64,000 nucleotides of DNA from Polytrichum commune. Lineage: Eukaryota; Streptophyta; Polytrichopsida; Polytrichales; Polytrichaceae. The translations under genes and the position numbers were made by a program. Positions within the stretch are counted from its first letter, which is position 1. Each line of letters starts with the position of its first letter. The notes under the pieces are model-generated. The model did no database searches and was not told where the DNA came from. It saw only the letters and a program-made list of their open reading frames with translations. Below, in pieces: positions 20,520 to 31,895 of the stretch. The stretch spans positions 33,668,001-33,732,000 of the forward strand of contig OX485806.1 in NCBI GenBank assembly GCA_950295325.1, in the 5' to 3' direction.

Positions 20520-22725
20520 TAAGTTAAAGGTAGAAGAGCATAGCAGAGCAAAGCAAGAAAGATAGATAGATAGATAGATAGCTAGGAGGAGGAGGAGGAG
20601 GAGGAGGGTGGTGATGAGAGAGGTCTGGGGAAGAGGAGCGAGCGGTGGAATGGTTGCAGGGATTTTGCATTTTCCCACTAAGCTTATTATCACTGACCAA
20701 CCAGCAAGTGCCCAATGATGGTACTTAGGTCTCAGGAGACCTAGCCAGCCGACTCAATTTCTCAAAGCCTCAAAATGGGTCAAAAAAGGGGGGTCGATGA
20801 TGCGCCGGTGGTGTGGTACAGCCTAAGATCGGTGCGTTTTAACTCATCTTCGTGAACGAGGGGAAGGAGGAGGGGGTGGGGGGGGGGGGTTGGGGTTTCA
20901 TGACAGCTATGGAATAGAGATTTCTGCACTGCCGTGTGTCTTAGTTAACATTGCAGGTATAGAGCAGAAATGAGTGAGCAAATGCAGGACATTGAATATC
21001 TACTAGATGTGTCTTAAGAATATCAATCAAAAGTACGAAATGTTTCATGAATATATGCGCATTACTTCAACCCCCCCCCCCCAACACACACACACAACCA
21101 AGTGAAGCCGTTGTCTCTCAAGTGCTATTTATCTCTGCAAGGGAGTGATCCCCATTTCCCCTTTGTCTCTTGGATGTAAACATCTCAACACAATAACTCC
21201 CCATCAAAAGCCAAGCAACTTGACTTTGGCTGTAGATGAGCCTTTGGGTACCCACCCCAAGGTCTTGAGATCAAGACTTAGCCTACTAACAACCGAGTTA
21301 GGCAAACCCTAAGCATATTGTGGCCATGCTTGGCTTTTGACCTCGTTGACCACGGTTGTTGGACATGTTTTTGATAGCGGCATACCCTCAATTTTCGATG
21401 TTTCTATAACCCTATAACATTATCAAACCAAACAATTTGTATTTGCTATTGTTATCATGTAATGACTTTTATAGGTTTCTAGTGCAAATAACCTTATGCA
21501 GTAATACGCAGGTGACAAGACTACATCCTAGTGTTGGTAAACATAGACATTATCTTTTATTTCCCCCCCAAAAAACCAAGAATAAGGAAAAAGGAGGTAA
21601 TTCAAAACCATTGCCATGTCATGAGGTTGGGTGAGGTTGCAGATGATGGTGATAAGAGGTAGAAGTGGAGTTCGCCTTAACCCCCAAAAGCCTGGGGGTT
21701 TTAGCTTGAATCAAAGATGTATTGTAAAGTATGAATTAGAAACGTTATTTTGTGTTGGCATACAAGAGAAAGTTGTAGGGACCTAATATTGAATTACATC
21801 CATGCGGTTGGAATATGGAACTTCATCCTTGGCCGCCACCAAATCATTTTACAAGCATTTTCCTTCAAAAGACAATAAAAATTTGAAGATGTATCAAAAG
21901 CACTTGATCTTTGATATGATTGACTAAGCATACAACTTGCAGAATTTGGTGGGAAAAATGAAAAAAAGCCTGCCTGTGGCAGAGCGGGAGGAGGTTCCAA
22001 CTTCAATATGAAAAAAACCACTGGAAGCACGGCTGCTTTTTTGTTCGAACTAGCACTATTAGTTGGAAATCTTATGTGTTTTCATGTCGTTGACAACTAT
22101 TACTTTCTCAAAATAGCCAATTTTGTAACAAGGAAAAAAGTAAACCACTTCAAAGGTCCATATTTTAGACTCATTGATATACAGTTTTGATCGGTGTACT
22201 CTAGATGATGCATAACTTTATTATGTCAAGGTGCAAGGACCCCAAAAAAAACCACAAGGGAAAAAAGGAAAAAGAAGTTTGGCTTGAGAAGTATAGATTC
22301 TTTGAACAACGCTTGGAACCACTTTTTGGGTCCTTGGGCAGTTTAGGGGTTAAGTTAGGGGGAGAGGTGAAGCCTGAGAGGCGGGGTGTGTTGGCCTTTG
22401 GTTGACTTCAGTTCTGGAAATCTAGAGGTTGAGTGGGTGACATCAGCAGCCGTAGGCCTACCAACCTCTTGCTCTTCCTCTCCTCATGAAAAAATACACA
22501 CACACATGCGCAAGCGCGCCCCAGCTAGTATCATAGCTCCTTATCCCAAGCATAGAATGCAGTAAAATAAGAGGCTTCATTGTGATAGAATATCACTTTT
22601 GTACTGCCATCGCCACAGTACCATGACAAGTGTTGAAAGCCAGAATTCCATTTTGTCTGCAGCGGATGCAATATGATTTGATTGCCAGTGGCAAGGTGAG
22701 TCAGTCATTCATCAGGCCCTAGCTA
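20520..22725. other. Gene-free stretch with microsatellites
   Basis: (GATA)n lies at 20561-20581 and (GGA)n at 20584-20607. G runs near 20877-20890 and C and CA runs near 21069-21098 are also present. No supported gene. Confidence 0.4.
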
Positions 22726-23210
22726 GCTAGCATGCTAGCTCAGGGAGAGGAAGGATTGGAAATGATATAATTCTTTTCTCCCCACACCAATAAATTCATC
22801 TCTGCTGCTTGCTGCATAGCGAAAGAGTAGTCATTTCGCTTCAATTTGGGTGTCGTCGATGGATATTATGATGGTGATGATGATGATGTCGATGTTGATA
22901 ATTCATTCCGAAGAGAGGTTTCAGTGCAGAGCCTAGCTAGCCAGCCAGCCAGCCAGCCAGCCAGACAGCCAGCCTGCCTGCCTGCTAGCCCTGCTTGCTC
23001 AGGGCGAGAAAGCAAGAGGAAGGATTGGAAAAGATATAATTCTATTTATGCCGCTCCGGCCCGGCTCCACCAATGAATTCATTTCTGCTGCTGCATGGAT
23101 GGCAAAAGAAACCAGTAGTAGTCATTTCGCTTCAATATGGGTGTCGTCGATGGATATGATGATCATAATTCATTCGGAAGGGAAGAGAGGTTGCAGTGCA
23201 GAGCCGATTC
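22726..23210. repeat. Two-copy tandem duplication, about 260-270 bp
   Basis: The first copy (about 22726-22935) and second (about 22988-23210) share GAGGAAGGATTGGAAA, GATATAATTCT, ATTCAT.TCTGCTGCT, GTAGTCATTTCGCTTCAAT and GGGTGTCGTCGATGGATAT. The link between them is a (CCAG)n microsatellite at 22939-22976. No coding function is supported. Confidence 0.8.
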
Positions 23211-24639
23211 ATTATGCTTGAAATGATGTGACAATTAGTGGTGACGTGCTGCTTGACAGCCTGCTGCTGCTGCTGCTGATGAGACCTGTAATTGTGACCA
23301 CTGGCCGGGCTGGCTGCCTCTGTTATTCTGTCTCTCTGTGTGTCTGTCTGGCTGTCTGCCTGGCATAAGAATTATGAATCATGCCCATTTCCCTTTCCTT
23401 TGCATTCCCATTCCTCTCATGTGTCATGCGCCCCGCTCCTTCTACGTGGGAGTGGCGACAGGCACACCAAGTGTACATCCTTACGGATGATCAGCTGGGA
23501 CTCACGGAGGGACTCAAGGATTGATAGATAGATCGATTGATTCATCACACTCATCCTCAATCAAGAATTCCAGTTTTACTACTACCGCATGCCGGTGATG
23601 GAGATTCAACTGTACGTCATGCAATATCATCACCTTCAAAGTTTTAATCTCTTAAGATCATCAAGGCATCATCAAGCAGGCATTTGCAGGGTAATGGAGA
23701 AAAAAGTGAGGAAGAATAGTGGTTGTTGGTGATTTTGTGTAGACTTTGGTACTTGCACATTGAGCTCAGGATCTGAAGTGGGTGCCACTGCCGGCGAGAC
23801 TGGATTACGTGAATTGGGAGAGGGAGTTTGGAACACTTTTGATACACTACGGTTTGCATCTGAGCTATTCAGCGGACATCTCGGAATGCAAAGTGGCCAA
23901 AGTTTAATGTTGGGTAAGTAGTTAGCGGTGCCCCGTCAGGTTTAATTTTTATATAGGTTTAGTGCCAACTCAATATTTCAAGGCTAATGATTTTATTTGA
24001 AGTTTGTTTAAGTCATTCTTAAATCTTTTAAGTCTTGGTATTATAAAAAATAGAAACACATTATTAGGATTTGCAACCTTATGTTTGGTCACTACCAGAT
24101 ACAGATGCGATGTAGTAGTGTCATGTGATTGAATCCATGTGAAATCAGTCTTGAGATATGAGTTTAGAGCTTTGTGATGGACTTCGAAGAGGTGCGGGAA
24201 GCTACTAATAAGTAGATGGATCAAGCAGATTTGGTCCTTGCAAATGACCTCCAGTGTGAATGTTTATGAAGCGGATTCGAGTAAATTCTGGTATATACTT
24301 GCACATCAACTGATCCCAGGGCATACCTATCATTCTGAGAGAGACAGACATAAATTCTGGACTGTCAGAATCTGGGAAATCGGAGTCTTTCACTGGGTGC
24401 CTGGGCCCTGAAGCTACTAGTACAGTATTTACAGCTCAATCAACCACATGCACAGCCTGAAATTTTCCAGCGTGGAAAAGTATAAGGTGAATATTGGTGC
24501 TTGTGCACACCGATTCATGGACACGTCATTCTGAGAGAAGCAGAATATTCTGGGCGGTTAGGATTAGAGATGAATCAAGCAGATGGGCCCGAGAACTTAA
24601 ATAAATTCTGGAGTGGAAAGTATACTATACAATGAACGA
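23211..24639. other. Gene-free stretch with short dispersed phrases
   Basis: Phrases such as CATTCTGAGAGA, AATTCTGG and GATCAAGCAGAT or AATCAAGCAGAT recur between about 24220 and 25160 at irregular spacing. This suggests an old, degenerate tandem array. No gene is supported. Confidence 0.4.
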
Positions 24640-24855
24640 GAAGAACCGACCGCTAGTTACAGATGAACCGGTTGGGTTTGAGAAATGACTGGTTGAAGTA
24701 CAAGACTTCAGGAAAATTACCAATCAGTTCAGAGGAATATAAGGAATATGCCTCAAATTAATAGAGAAAAACCGAAAGATCACAACACGTAACCGGCTGG
24801 ACTTGAAAGCACTAGGATTTTTACCGCTTATGCCGAAAAACCTGCCCGGACACTG
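24640..24855. repeat. Dispersed repeat, copy 1 (partner at 50300-50512)
   Basis: Shared order of words with 50300-50512: CTAGTTACAGATG, AAGTACAAGA.TTCAGGAAAAT (partner AAGTTCAAGAATACAGGAAAAT), AGAGGAAT.TAAGG, GAAAGATC, AACACG.AAC.GG.TGGACTTG and TTATGCC. Both copies sit among other repeats. No coding capacity. Confidence 0.65.
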
Positions 24856-25594
24856 ATACAATATATACTATACGGATAATTCAGGTGATTTCTGATATGT
24901 ACTTTCAGTTTGATCCAAAGGACACATCAACCTGAGAGAATTAAGTTAGCAGCCTCAAATTCTGGGCGGTTAGAATTAGGGAGTTTGAACTTTGAAGTGA
25001 TCACAAGTGCTGTGTAGATAGTTGGGTGCCGGAAGCTACCCATAAGGAGCAGCAGCAGCTGAATCAGCAAGCAGGTAGGCCCTGGAATCAAATTCCGGCG
25101 TGAAAAGTATACAATATACGATGGCGGATGATTCAGGTGAATTCTGGTGTATGTATGTACTTGCACATTGATCCAAGGGAAAGTGGAATTAATTAACTGA
25201 TTAGTGGGAGGTGACACCGCGATGATTTTTAACTTCACTTGGACAAGTGCAGGAGGGGTGAACATGGCGTTGTACGCCGCGAGGGTGACGTGAGAGTGCG
25301 ACACTGTGGCAGGAAGGACATACTTTTATTGGCAGCAGCTACGACGACGCGGGTAGGGAACTTCTTTTCTTCTGTATAATTATGATAATTATAAGCAAGT
25401 ACTCTGTACAGTACATGAGGAGACCTGCGGCCCTGAGCTGGGCCCTGCAAGATTCGGGGGAAAACGGCAATCACGAGACACCGCAACAACGGATCGGAAC
25501 GGAACAGGTTTACAGAACGCAACAGAACACAACAGAAAGCAAGCGTGCAAGAGAGAGAGAGAGAGAGAGAAATCAAATGGAATAAAATTATTAT

Positions 25595-25742
25595 CCACCT
25601 CCGACGGTCTGTAGTAACTTTGATATACACAAGTGTACGTAGAGAGAGAGAGATCAAATGGAATACAATCAATATCCACCTCCGACGATCTGTAGTAACT
25701 TTGATTTATACAAGTGTACGTATGTACTAGATCGGGTTAGAG

Positions 25743-25786
<44 letters not shown>

Positions 25787-25850
25787 AATAACCCCCGACG
25801 GTCTGAAGTTACTTTGATATATACAAGTGTACGTATGTATTGGATCCAAT
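25595..25850. repeat. Three-copy direct repeat with GA microsatellites
   Basis: Three units of CCGACG(G/A)TCTG.AGT.ACTTTGAT followed by ATACA(C/A)AAGTGTACGTA lie at about 25599-25640, 25680-25722 and 25794-25836. They are separated by (GA)n tracts, the longest at about 25746-25783. Frames across the region are artefacts. Confidence 0.85.
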
Positions 25851-26622
25851 CCACGCATATTCCATGTCTGTTACACATTGGCTCGTGAGGCTCAAAATTG
25901 TTCCATGTGAGAACCGGATGAAAAGACGGCCGGCCGGCCAGCTAATTTCTGCATGCATCGGGAATTGCAAGCGATGCAGCTAGCTAGCTGCCGCATCGTC
26001 AGGCCTGCCGACAAATTTGATTCTCATCAGCACCCTGGGGCCTGGTCCTGCTGCTAATTTAGAAACTCACTAAACTAGGTTGCTTAATGACTCCGAATTG
26101 GTGATGCGTGCATCGATCAATCCTTGTTAAGTTGTGGTGTTTACTCTGCTAATTAATTAACCTCGATGCATGGCGATGATCGAATTTGTAGGGGGGTTGG
26201 GGGGTAGATTCCGGCAATTTCATCTTCCCAGTGGCCGGAGTGAATCTCTCCTTTACAATTGTAGCTACCAAAACTTCCTTCAATAATTCCTCTTTTCTGT
26301 ACAGAAAAATGAACTTTTTGTAATCTTCCGTCGACGGTCTGCACTGATTAATAAATTAATTAGGTAGGAACTGCTGCTAAAACCCTGAGCCCGAAGCTTG
26401 GGTGGTGATGGTGGCAAAACTTGTGTATGCAGCGGGAGAATTCCTCATCATCATCACATGTTGATGATGTTGATGAGGATCGAAGCTCCGTGACGCTGAA
26501 TTTCCGAGATCTCTTGCGTCCCGCTCAGCAGCAGCGAGGAGGCCGGATCACTTCCAGAGATACGACCGAAAAATTGCTCTGTCTGCTGCATTCATTGCAA
26601 GCAGAGAGGTTAGGGGTTAGGC

Positions 26623-26748
26623 TCAAGCACCAGCATCCGCATTCTTGCTGTTGCAATATGATGAGCGTGAGCGGGAGAAGTTTGGCGTATGCCCCATCCA
26701 ATCCAGAACCCGGACAATCTCCTCCGGCTTGGAGTAAATCTTGAGAGA
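26623..26748 (-). pseudogene. Duplicated C-terminal segment of the tRNA-IPT gene
   Basis: The minus frame from 26748 reads SLKIYSKPEEIVRVLDWMGH, then TPNFSRSRSS, ending DAGA and TGA at 26623. The real gene ends in the same way (TFKIYSKKEEIARVLEWI, NAHAGA) at 26803. The 3' flanks also match (GCCTAACCCC, CTCTCTG.TTGCAATG). About 190-215 bp, the last 40 codons plus 3' sequence, have therefore been tandemly duplicated. The copy has no start and lies downstream of the true stop, so it is a dead tail unless readthrough or alternative splicing uses it. Confidence 0.85.
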
Positions 26749-26802
26749 GACGACCGAAAATTTGCTCTGTTGCATTGCAAACAGAGAGGTTGGGGGTTAG
26801 GC

Positions 26803-29800
26803 TCAGGCACCGGCGTGCGCGTTATAAATGTTGCTGCTGCTGTTGCTGCTGATGATGTTGCAGCAGGATGATGAGCGTGGGCGGGTGAAATTTTGCGTGC
26901 GTCGAATCCACTCCAGAACCCGGGCAATCTCTTCCTTCTTGGAATAGATCTTGAACGTGGGTTTGTAGCTCTTCATCCGCTTCTGCTCCTTGTAGCTGGA
27001 ATCCTTGAGGTCCGCATCCCAGGACGCCATGGGCATGCCATTGGGCCGTTTGTACTCACGCTGGATGGTGCTCACCATCCGCTCCAGGGGTTCCCCAGCT
27101 GAGATCCAACGGAAGCGCCTTACCTCGCTGCGAGATGAGTTTCGAAACCACGAGATCTGCTTCCGAACCAAGCCCTTGGAATGGTGCTGATATTCGGTGA
27201 GAAAGGCCAGGAATCGGTCCTCAGAGATGACCCCCCCTGCCATCCGAGCCTCCAGGAGAAGCTCCATCGCCTCCTCATAACCGATGGCACGAGCAGCCGA
27301 GTTCGATCGAGGTTGCAAACCGATGTTGAGCAGGGATGAGGCTTCTTCCAGGAGATCGGGCACCATGAGCTCGCACCGGTAATCCACTCGCGGGTACAAA
27401 TCTGCGCGGTGTTGGTACAAGAAATAGCATTGGAAGTCGTAATCCCATTCCCCATCCCCTAACCCAAACGTGGTGTTTGTGAGCTCGCCGTCGAAAGGGT
27501 GGCACGTCACGGCCCGGTTCTGCATGTACCACCGCATGTACATTCCGGTGCCGCCCACCACGATGGGCACCTTTTTCTTCTTCAAAATCTTCTCCGTTGC
27601 GTTCCGAGAGTCGCGTAGAAACTGCTCGTATGTGTACTCCACCGTTGGCGGCACCAAGTCCATCAGGTGGTGCTCTATGCCCTCCCGCTCCTCCATGCTG
27701 ATCTTCGCCGCGCCTATGTCCAGCCCCCGGTACACTTGCACGGAGTCCGCGTTGATGATCTCCCCATCCAGCATTTTCGCCAACTCGATGGACAGCCGCG
27801 TCTTCCCCACTCTAATCAACACAACAACAATTTGGTGCTACAGTCAGACTCCTTCAACTCTCAACAAAAAAGGTAGATGGCACTTCTTGTACACTGAAAT
27901 TGGATTTACCCACTCCGTTCATCGCGCATACATGATCCACTTAAACTGAAGCAAGCTACCGTCATACTTTCGTAATTCGCCAATAAGAAGGAAGCTCTCC
28001 TCACCAGCTCTTGTACTCCAACAGTGGACTTCCCCACTCCGATCCTTGCCCATACACCTTTCACAAAAAAAGATGCTACCGTCGGACATCCTCAACTCTA
28101 AATCAAGAAGAATGCTCTCTTCAATACATCTTCTACGCCGAAATTGGACTTTCCCACTCCAATCAACGCCCGAACATAATCCATTCAACATGATGCTACC
28201 GTCAGACTTCCTCAGTCCTCAAATAAGAAGGAAGAAAGCTCTCCTCAACAGCTCTTGTACACCGAAATTGGACTTCCCACTCCGATCCTCACCCATACAT
28301 TTTCTACACAAAAGGATGCTACCGTCGGACACCCTCAACTATCAATTAATAAGAGTGCTCTCCTCAATAGGTTTTGTACACCAAAAGTAAACTTCCCCAA
28401 TCTGATAATCGCCCATACATAATCCAGCAATGTGAGCCTAACCATCAGACTTCAACAACTCTCGAGTAAGAAAGAAGGAAGATCTTCTCAACAGGTCTGC
28501 TACATCGAAATCGGACTTCCCCACTCCGATCCTCGCCCACAATTTTCACACAAGGATGCTACCATCAGACATCTTCAACTCTCCAATATGAAGGAAGAAC
28601 GCTCTCCTTCATAGACTTTGTACACCGAAACTGGACTTCCCCACTCTGATCGCCCTTACATAATCCATACAATATCGTGCTACCATCAGACTCCCTCAAC
28701 TCACAGAAGAAGGAAGGAAGCTCTCCTGATGAGATCTTCTGCACCGAGATTGAATTCCCCACTCTGATCCTCGCCTATAAAATTTTACACAAAAGGATGC
28801 TAATGTCATCTTTAACTCTCAAATAAAGAACGAAGAATGCTCTCCTCAATGGAATCTCTTGTACACCAAAATTGGACTTCCCCACTCCAATCCTCGCCCA
28901 TAGCTAATCCACACAAAGATGATGCTACCGTCAGAAAGAACCTCAACCCTCCAATAAGAAGGAAGGAAGGAAGGAAGGAAGCTCTCCGCAACGAACCTTA
29001 TACACCCGAATTGGATGTTCCCACTCTAATCATCGCTATATACAATCCACACAAACTGATGCTTATCGTCAAACTTCTTCAACTCTTAAATAAGGAAGCT
29101 TCCCCAACAGAATGTACTGTAGACTGAAATTTGACTTCCTCACTCTGATCCTCTCTACACAGAATCCGCACAGAATGATGCCACCTGTCAGTCCTCGACT
29201 CTCAAAAACAAAAAGGAATGAAGCTCTGCGCCTCAATAGATCCTGGACACCAAATTTTACGCCCCCACTCTGATCATCACCATACATAATCCACACAAGA
29301 TGATGCTACCGTAAGTCCTCATCAACTCTCCAAGAAGAAGGAAGCGCTCCTCAACAGATCTTTTGTAGGCTGAAATTGGATTGCAGTTCCCTATCATTCT
29401 CCAAAATCCAGCAGAGACTCAGGGAAAAAGCATCACAAGACGGGCTTGCCTTCGAGATCGAATACAGAATCTACTCAAAGACTGAAGGATCGACCTTAAC
29501 CCTTTCTGTCATTGCACAACATCCAGGGCATTCCTCTCCAAGGATGAAATGACGAACAAAGGTTTATCCCAAGACTTAAACAACAATCGCAAAAATTGGT
29601 TTGTTGTCTTTCTCAGAGGAATCTGTGGGAGCTCAATTGTGAGGGATCCGTTCCAGCTTGAATTGGGTGACCTTGGTGAGATTCATCCGTAATGAACATC
29701 TGGCCAAAGGAGGAAATCAAGAAGCAGGGGAATGTGATCCCACAGCAATCTGCACAAGACAACAATCACGGAGGCGGGTGTGGGAATTGGACAGACAGAC

Positions 29801-30282
29801 AGACAGACAGAAACAGAGAGTGTGTCTTACGCAGTAGGGCCAGCAATGACAATCACGCGGCGCTTCAATCTGCTGCCAGGGTAGGTGGGAACGGCGACCA
29901 GGTCAGTGCTGCGCTTTGAAAATCTGGTGTAATCCTCGTTGAATGATGGTGATGATGGCGGAGGCCAAAGCTTGGTGGTGGTGGTAACCGAAGCCTCCTT
30001 CTCCCCGGTGGCAAGCTTCGCACGGCAGCCACCCAAACCTAACGATGTCCAATTGCTATTGCTATTGCTGCTCCCTTTCCCATTACCACTACTGCTGTAA
30101 CTACTACTAATCCTACTACTCACCCACCGAGTCGGCAGGAAATCCCTCTTCCCCAATCTGGTGGGAGCCGGGAGCTCCAATCTCCTCCTCTCCGGTGTTG
30201 CACCATTGTGCTGCTGTTGTTGTGGCCACGAGACCTCGCCAATGAGACAGGGTCCAGCCGGGACAGCACGCACACTCCACAT
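26803..30282 (-). CDS. IPT9: tRNA dimethylallyltransferase (MiaA/IPT family, plant IPT9-like), two exons
   Basis: The family adds a dimethylallyl group to A37 of tRNAs reading U-starting codons; in plants this is the source of cis-zeatin type cytokinins. Exon 1 is 30282-29831 and exon 2 is 27811-26803. The join GC|GTAAGA to GATTAG|A is in frame and gives 486 residues. The ATG at 30282 is preceded by an in-frame TGA (30289-30291). Residues 1-130 are Ser/Arg-rich and could include an organelle transit peptide. The P-loop GPTAVGKT spans the intron (148-155), followed by INADSVQVYRGLDIG (170-184), GIEHHLMDL, VVGGTGMYMRWYM, RAIGYEEAMELL and VRKQISWFRN. The helical segment with an R..R.LE...TG motif, expected between GGTG..Y and DYDF, is missing. 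Only about 29 residues are found there. Exon 2 is GC-rich and intronless, whereas plant IPT9 genes are usually multi-exonic. The gene symbol is by resemblance. Confidence 0.85.
27812..29395 (-). repeat. Intronic tandem array, about 12 units of about 122 bp, A/B alternating
   Basis: Units are anchored by the + strand phrase GACTTCCCCACTC(T/C)GATC near 27910, 28030, 28152, 28275, 28395, 28518, 28638, 28758, 28878, 29019, 29137 and 29264, and a degenerate unit follows near 29375. Two subtypes alternate over most of the array: one continues ACATAATCCA, the other TTTTCACACAAAAGGATGC. This gives a higher-order period near 242 bp. On the coding (minus) strand each unit contains AGAGTGGGGAAG or a close variant, which is the exact 3' splice junction and first codons of exon 2. 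The array abuts exon 2, so the real acceptor is effectively its last unit. Confidence 0.92.
29396..29830 (-). other. Unique 5' part of the IPT intron
   Basis: The donor GTAAGACACA starts at 29830. A (CAGA)n microsatellite lies just inside at 29790-29810. The rest is unique sequence with no gene seen. Confidence 0.7.
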
Positions 30283-31683
30283 TTTGGCTCAACCTTCTCC
30301 TACTCCTCCCTTCTTCAATCGAACTATTGCACCCTGCAGCAACACTGTTGTAGTAGCACCACCCCACCCCGACACAAATTACGTCGACGATACCTCTTTT
30401 TCCTGTCAGGAGCAACTCCGACGACGACGACACCGAAAGCTGGGAAAATCGGAATCTTGAGAGGCATTTAGTTCCTGGCATCGCCATTTCTCTTTCTGCC
30501 ACTCCTAGTCTTACTCCTAGTCTCCTCTTCTATCTTTCCTACTCCTCTCAAAACAAAAACAACAACAAGCAGTCTGCTCCTTTCTTGGCCAGCTGCTTTC
30601 TTAGGTTTGGGGCTGCTGCTTCTGCTGCAACTCCGCGGCTGTAAATGCAACACCGCCCGCAGCAGCCTCCGAGCTAGCTCATGACTAGGTCTACACGACG
30701 AAGGGCTGATGCTCATGAGCCTGGGCCTCATGTGGGAGCATAACCCAACCCAAACTCACAATCCAACTCCAACGGACTCCTCCTCCAACGCCAAACGAGC
30801 ACCAATAGCTGCAACAACAATCCTCCAACCGTCTCCTCCTCCACCTCCTCAGCAAGCAACAGCTGCAGCTGAGATTGCAACAACAAAAGGAAAATCTTCT
30901 TCTTCTTCCTATTCTTCAGATGGGATTGAAAGAATGAGTGAATGAATGAGAGAATGAATGAATGAAGATGTTGTTGTTGATGATGAGGAAGAGGAAGAGG
31001 AGGAATAGGAATAGGCAAGAAGGGCAGTGAGGAGAAGAGGAGCTGGGAGCCTCTTCGCCTGTGTCGCAAGTCAGTCCTGGTTGTGGTGAGCTGCTACTAG
31101 TAGTGCTTGCTGGGCCATTTCATGCAAAAATATTCCTCACTCCCCCATCCCTCGTTTTATGTCGACCATTCTCCACACTATCATGATCTAGACGGTAATC
31201 TCTAATCCCATCACACTTTAAGGAGTCACTGATGCAGCCCTATCAGCTTATATTGTGAATGGAGCCAACCCCCCTCCTCCTCTCTGCTTTGAATGACAAA
31301 ACTATAATGGCTTTTGGAGTTTGTATGGATTACAGTAGTTAAGTAGCGAATGCCACTGGCTGAAAAGGTTGCACATGCCTCCTAACCTCCACCTCCCCGT
31401 AGTATCTCTGCAACTTATTGGTAGACTATAGGAGTAGGAGATGATCATAGCTACTAGGAGGGTTATGACACCAGATGCCTCCTGCTAATCCTGGAACGCT
31501 CATGTGCACTTTGGGCTGTCATTTCTCATCATCACTGCCATTCCATCACATCCCCCGGCCAAGTCCCCAGCTCCTCCTAGCTACAATATTATACCTTCCC
31601 ATCCTCTCTTTGGAATTCATCAGCAGGCAACAGGAAGCCGGCCTGCAGGCGCTGGCTGGATGATGAATGAAGAATGGGAGATG
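30283..31683. other. Putative 5' flank of the IPT gene
   Basis: This is the sequence upstream of the minus-strand start codon. It contains CT/GA-rich and CAA/TCC-rich runs (about 30540-31020), often seen in plant 5' leaders. I cannot point to a specific TATA box or transcription start. Long frames here are low-complexity artefacts. Confidence 0.35.
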
Positions 31684-31895
31684 CGATCTCTTACTTTTTC
31701 CAATTCCTTCTCAGTTAGTTAGTTAAGTAATCCATCCAAAAGTGGAGACAGTTTCGAGGCCGAAGGATGGCCACAGGATGGTGACGAACAAACGAAGGGG
31801 AGCGTCTTACTTTTCCAATTCCTGTCCCAGTTAGTTATTTAAGTAGTCCGTGCCAAAAGCCAAGACAGTTTCGAGGTTTTGAGGTCGGAGCATGG
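31684..31895. repeat. Two-copy tandem repeat, about 118 bp
   Basis: The units (about 31687-31771 and 31805-31895) share TCTTACTTTT(T)CCAATTCCT, CAGTTAGTTA.TTAAGTA and GACAGTTTCGAGG. No function is apparent. Confidence 0.8.

Noticed and set aside
21679-21700. Hairpin AACCCCCA/TGGGGGTT as a terminator
   Set aside because: There is no gene nearby and such hairpins have no terminator role in plant nuclear genes.
25235-25730. Several frames over GA/CT microsatellites
   Set aside because: They encode Arg-Glu or Ser-Leu runs produced by the simple repeats.
27812-29395. The intronic array as a CRISPR array
   Set aside because: Unit length (about 122 bp), degenerate repeats, no constant repeat with unique spacers, and a plant nuclear context all argue against it.
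30116-30502. 128-codon minus-strand frame overlapping exon 1 of the IPT gene
   Set aside because: It is out of frame with the frame ending GPTA at the splice donor and has no motif. The IPT frame has an in-frame stop just upstream of its ATG.
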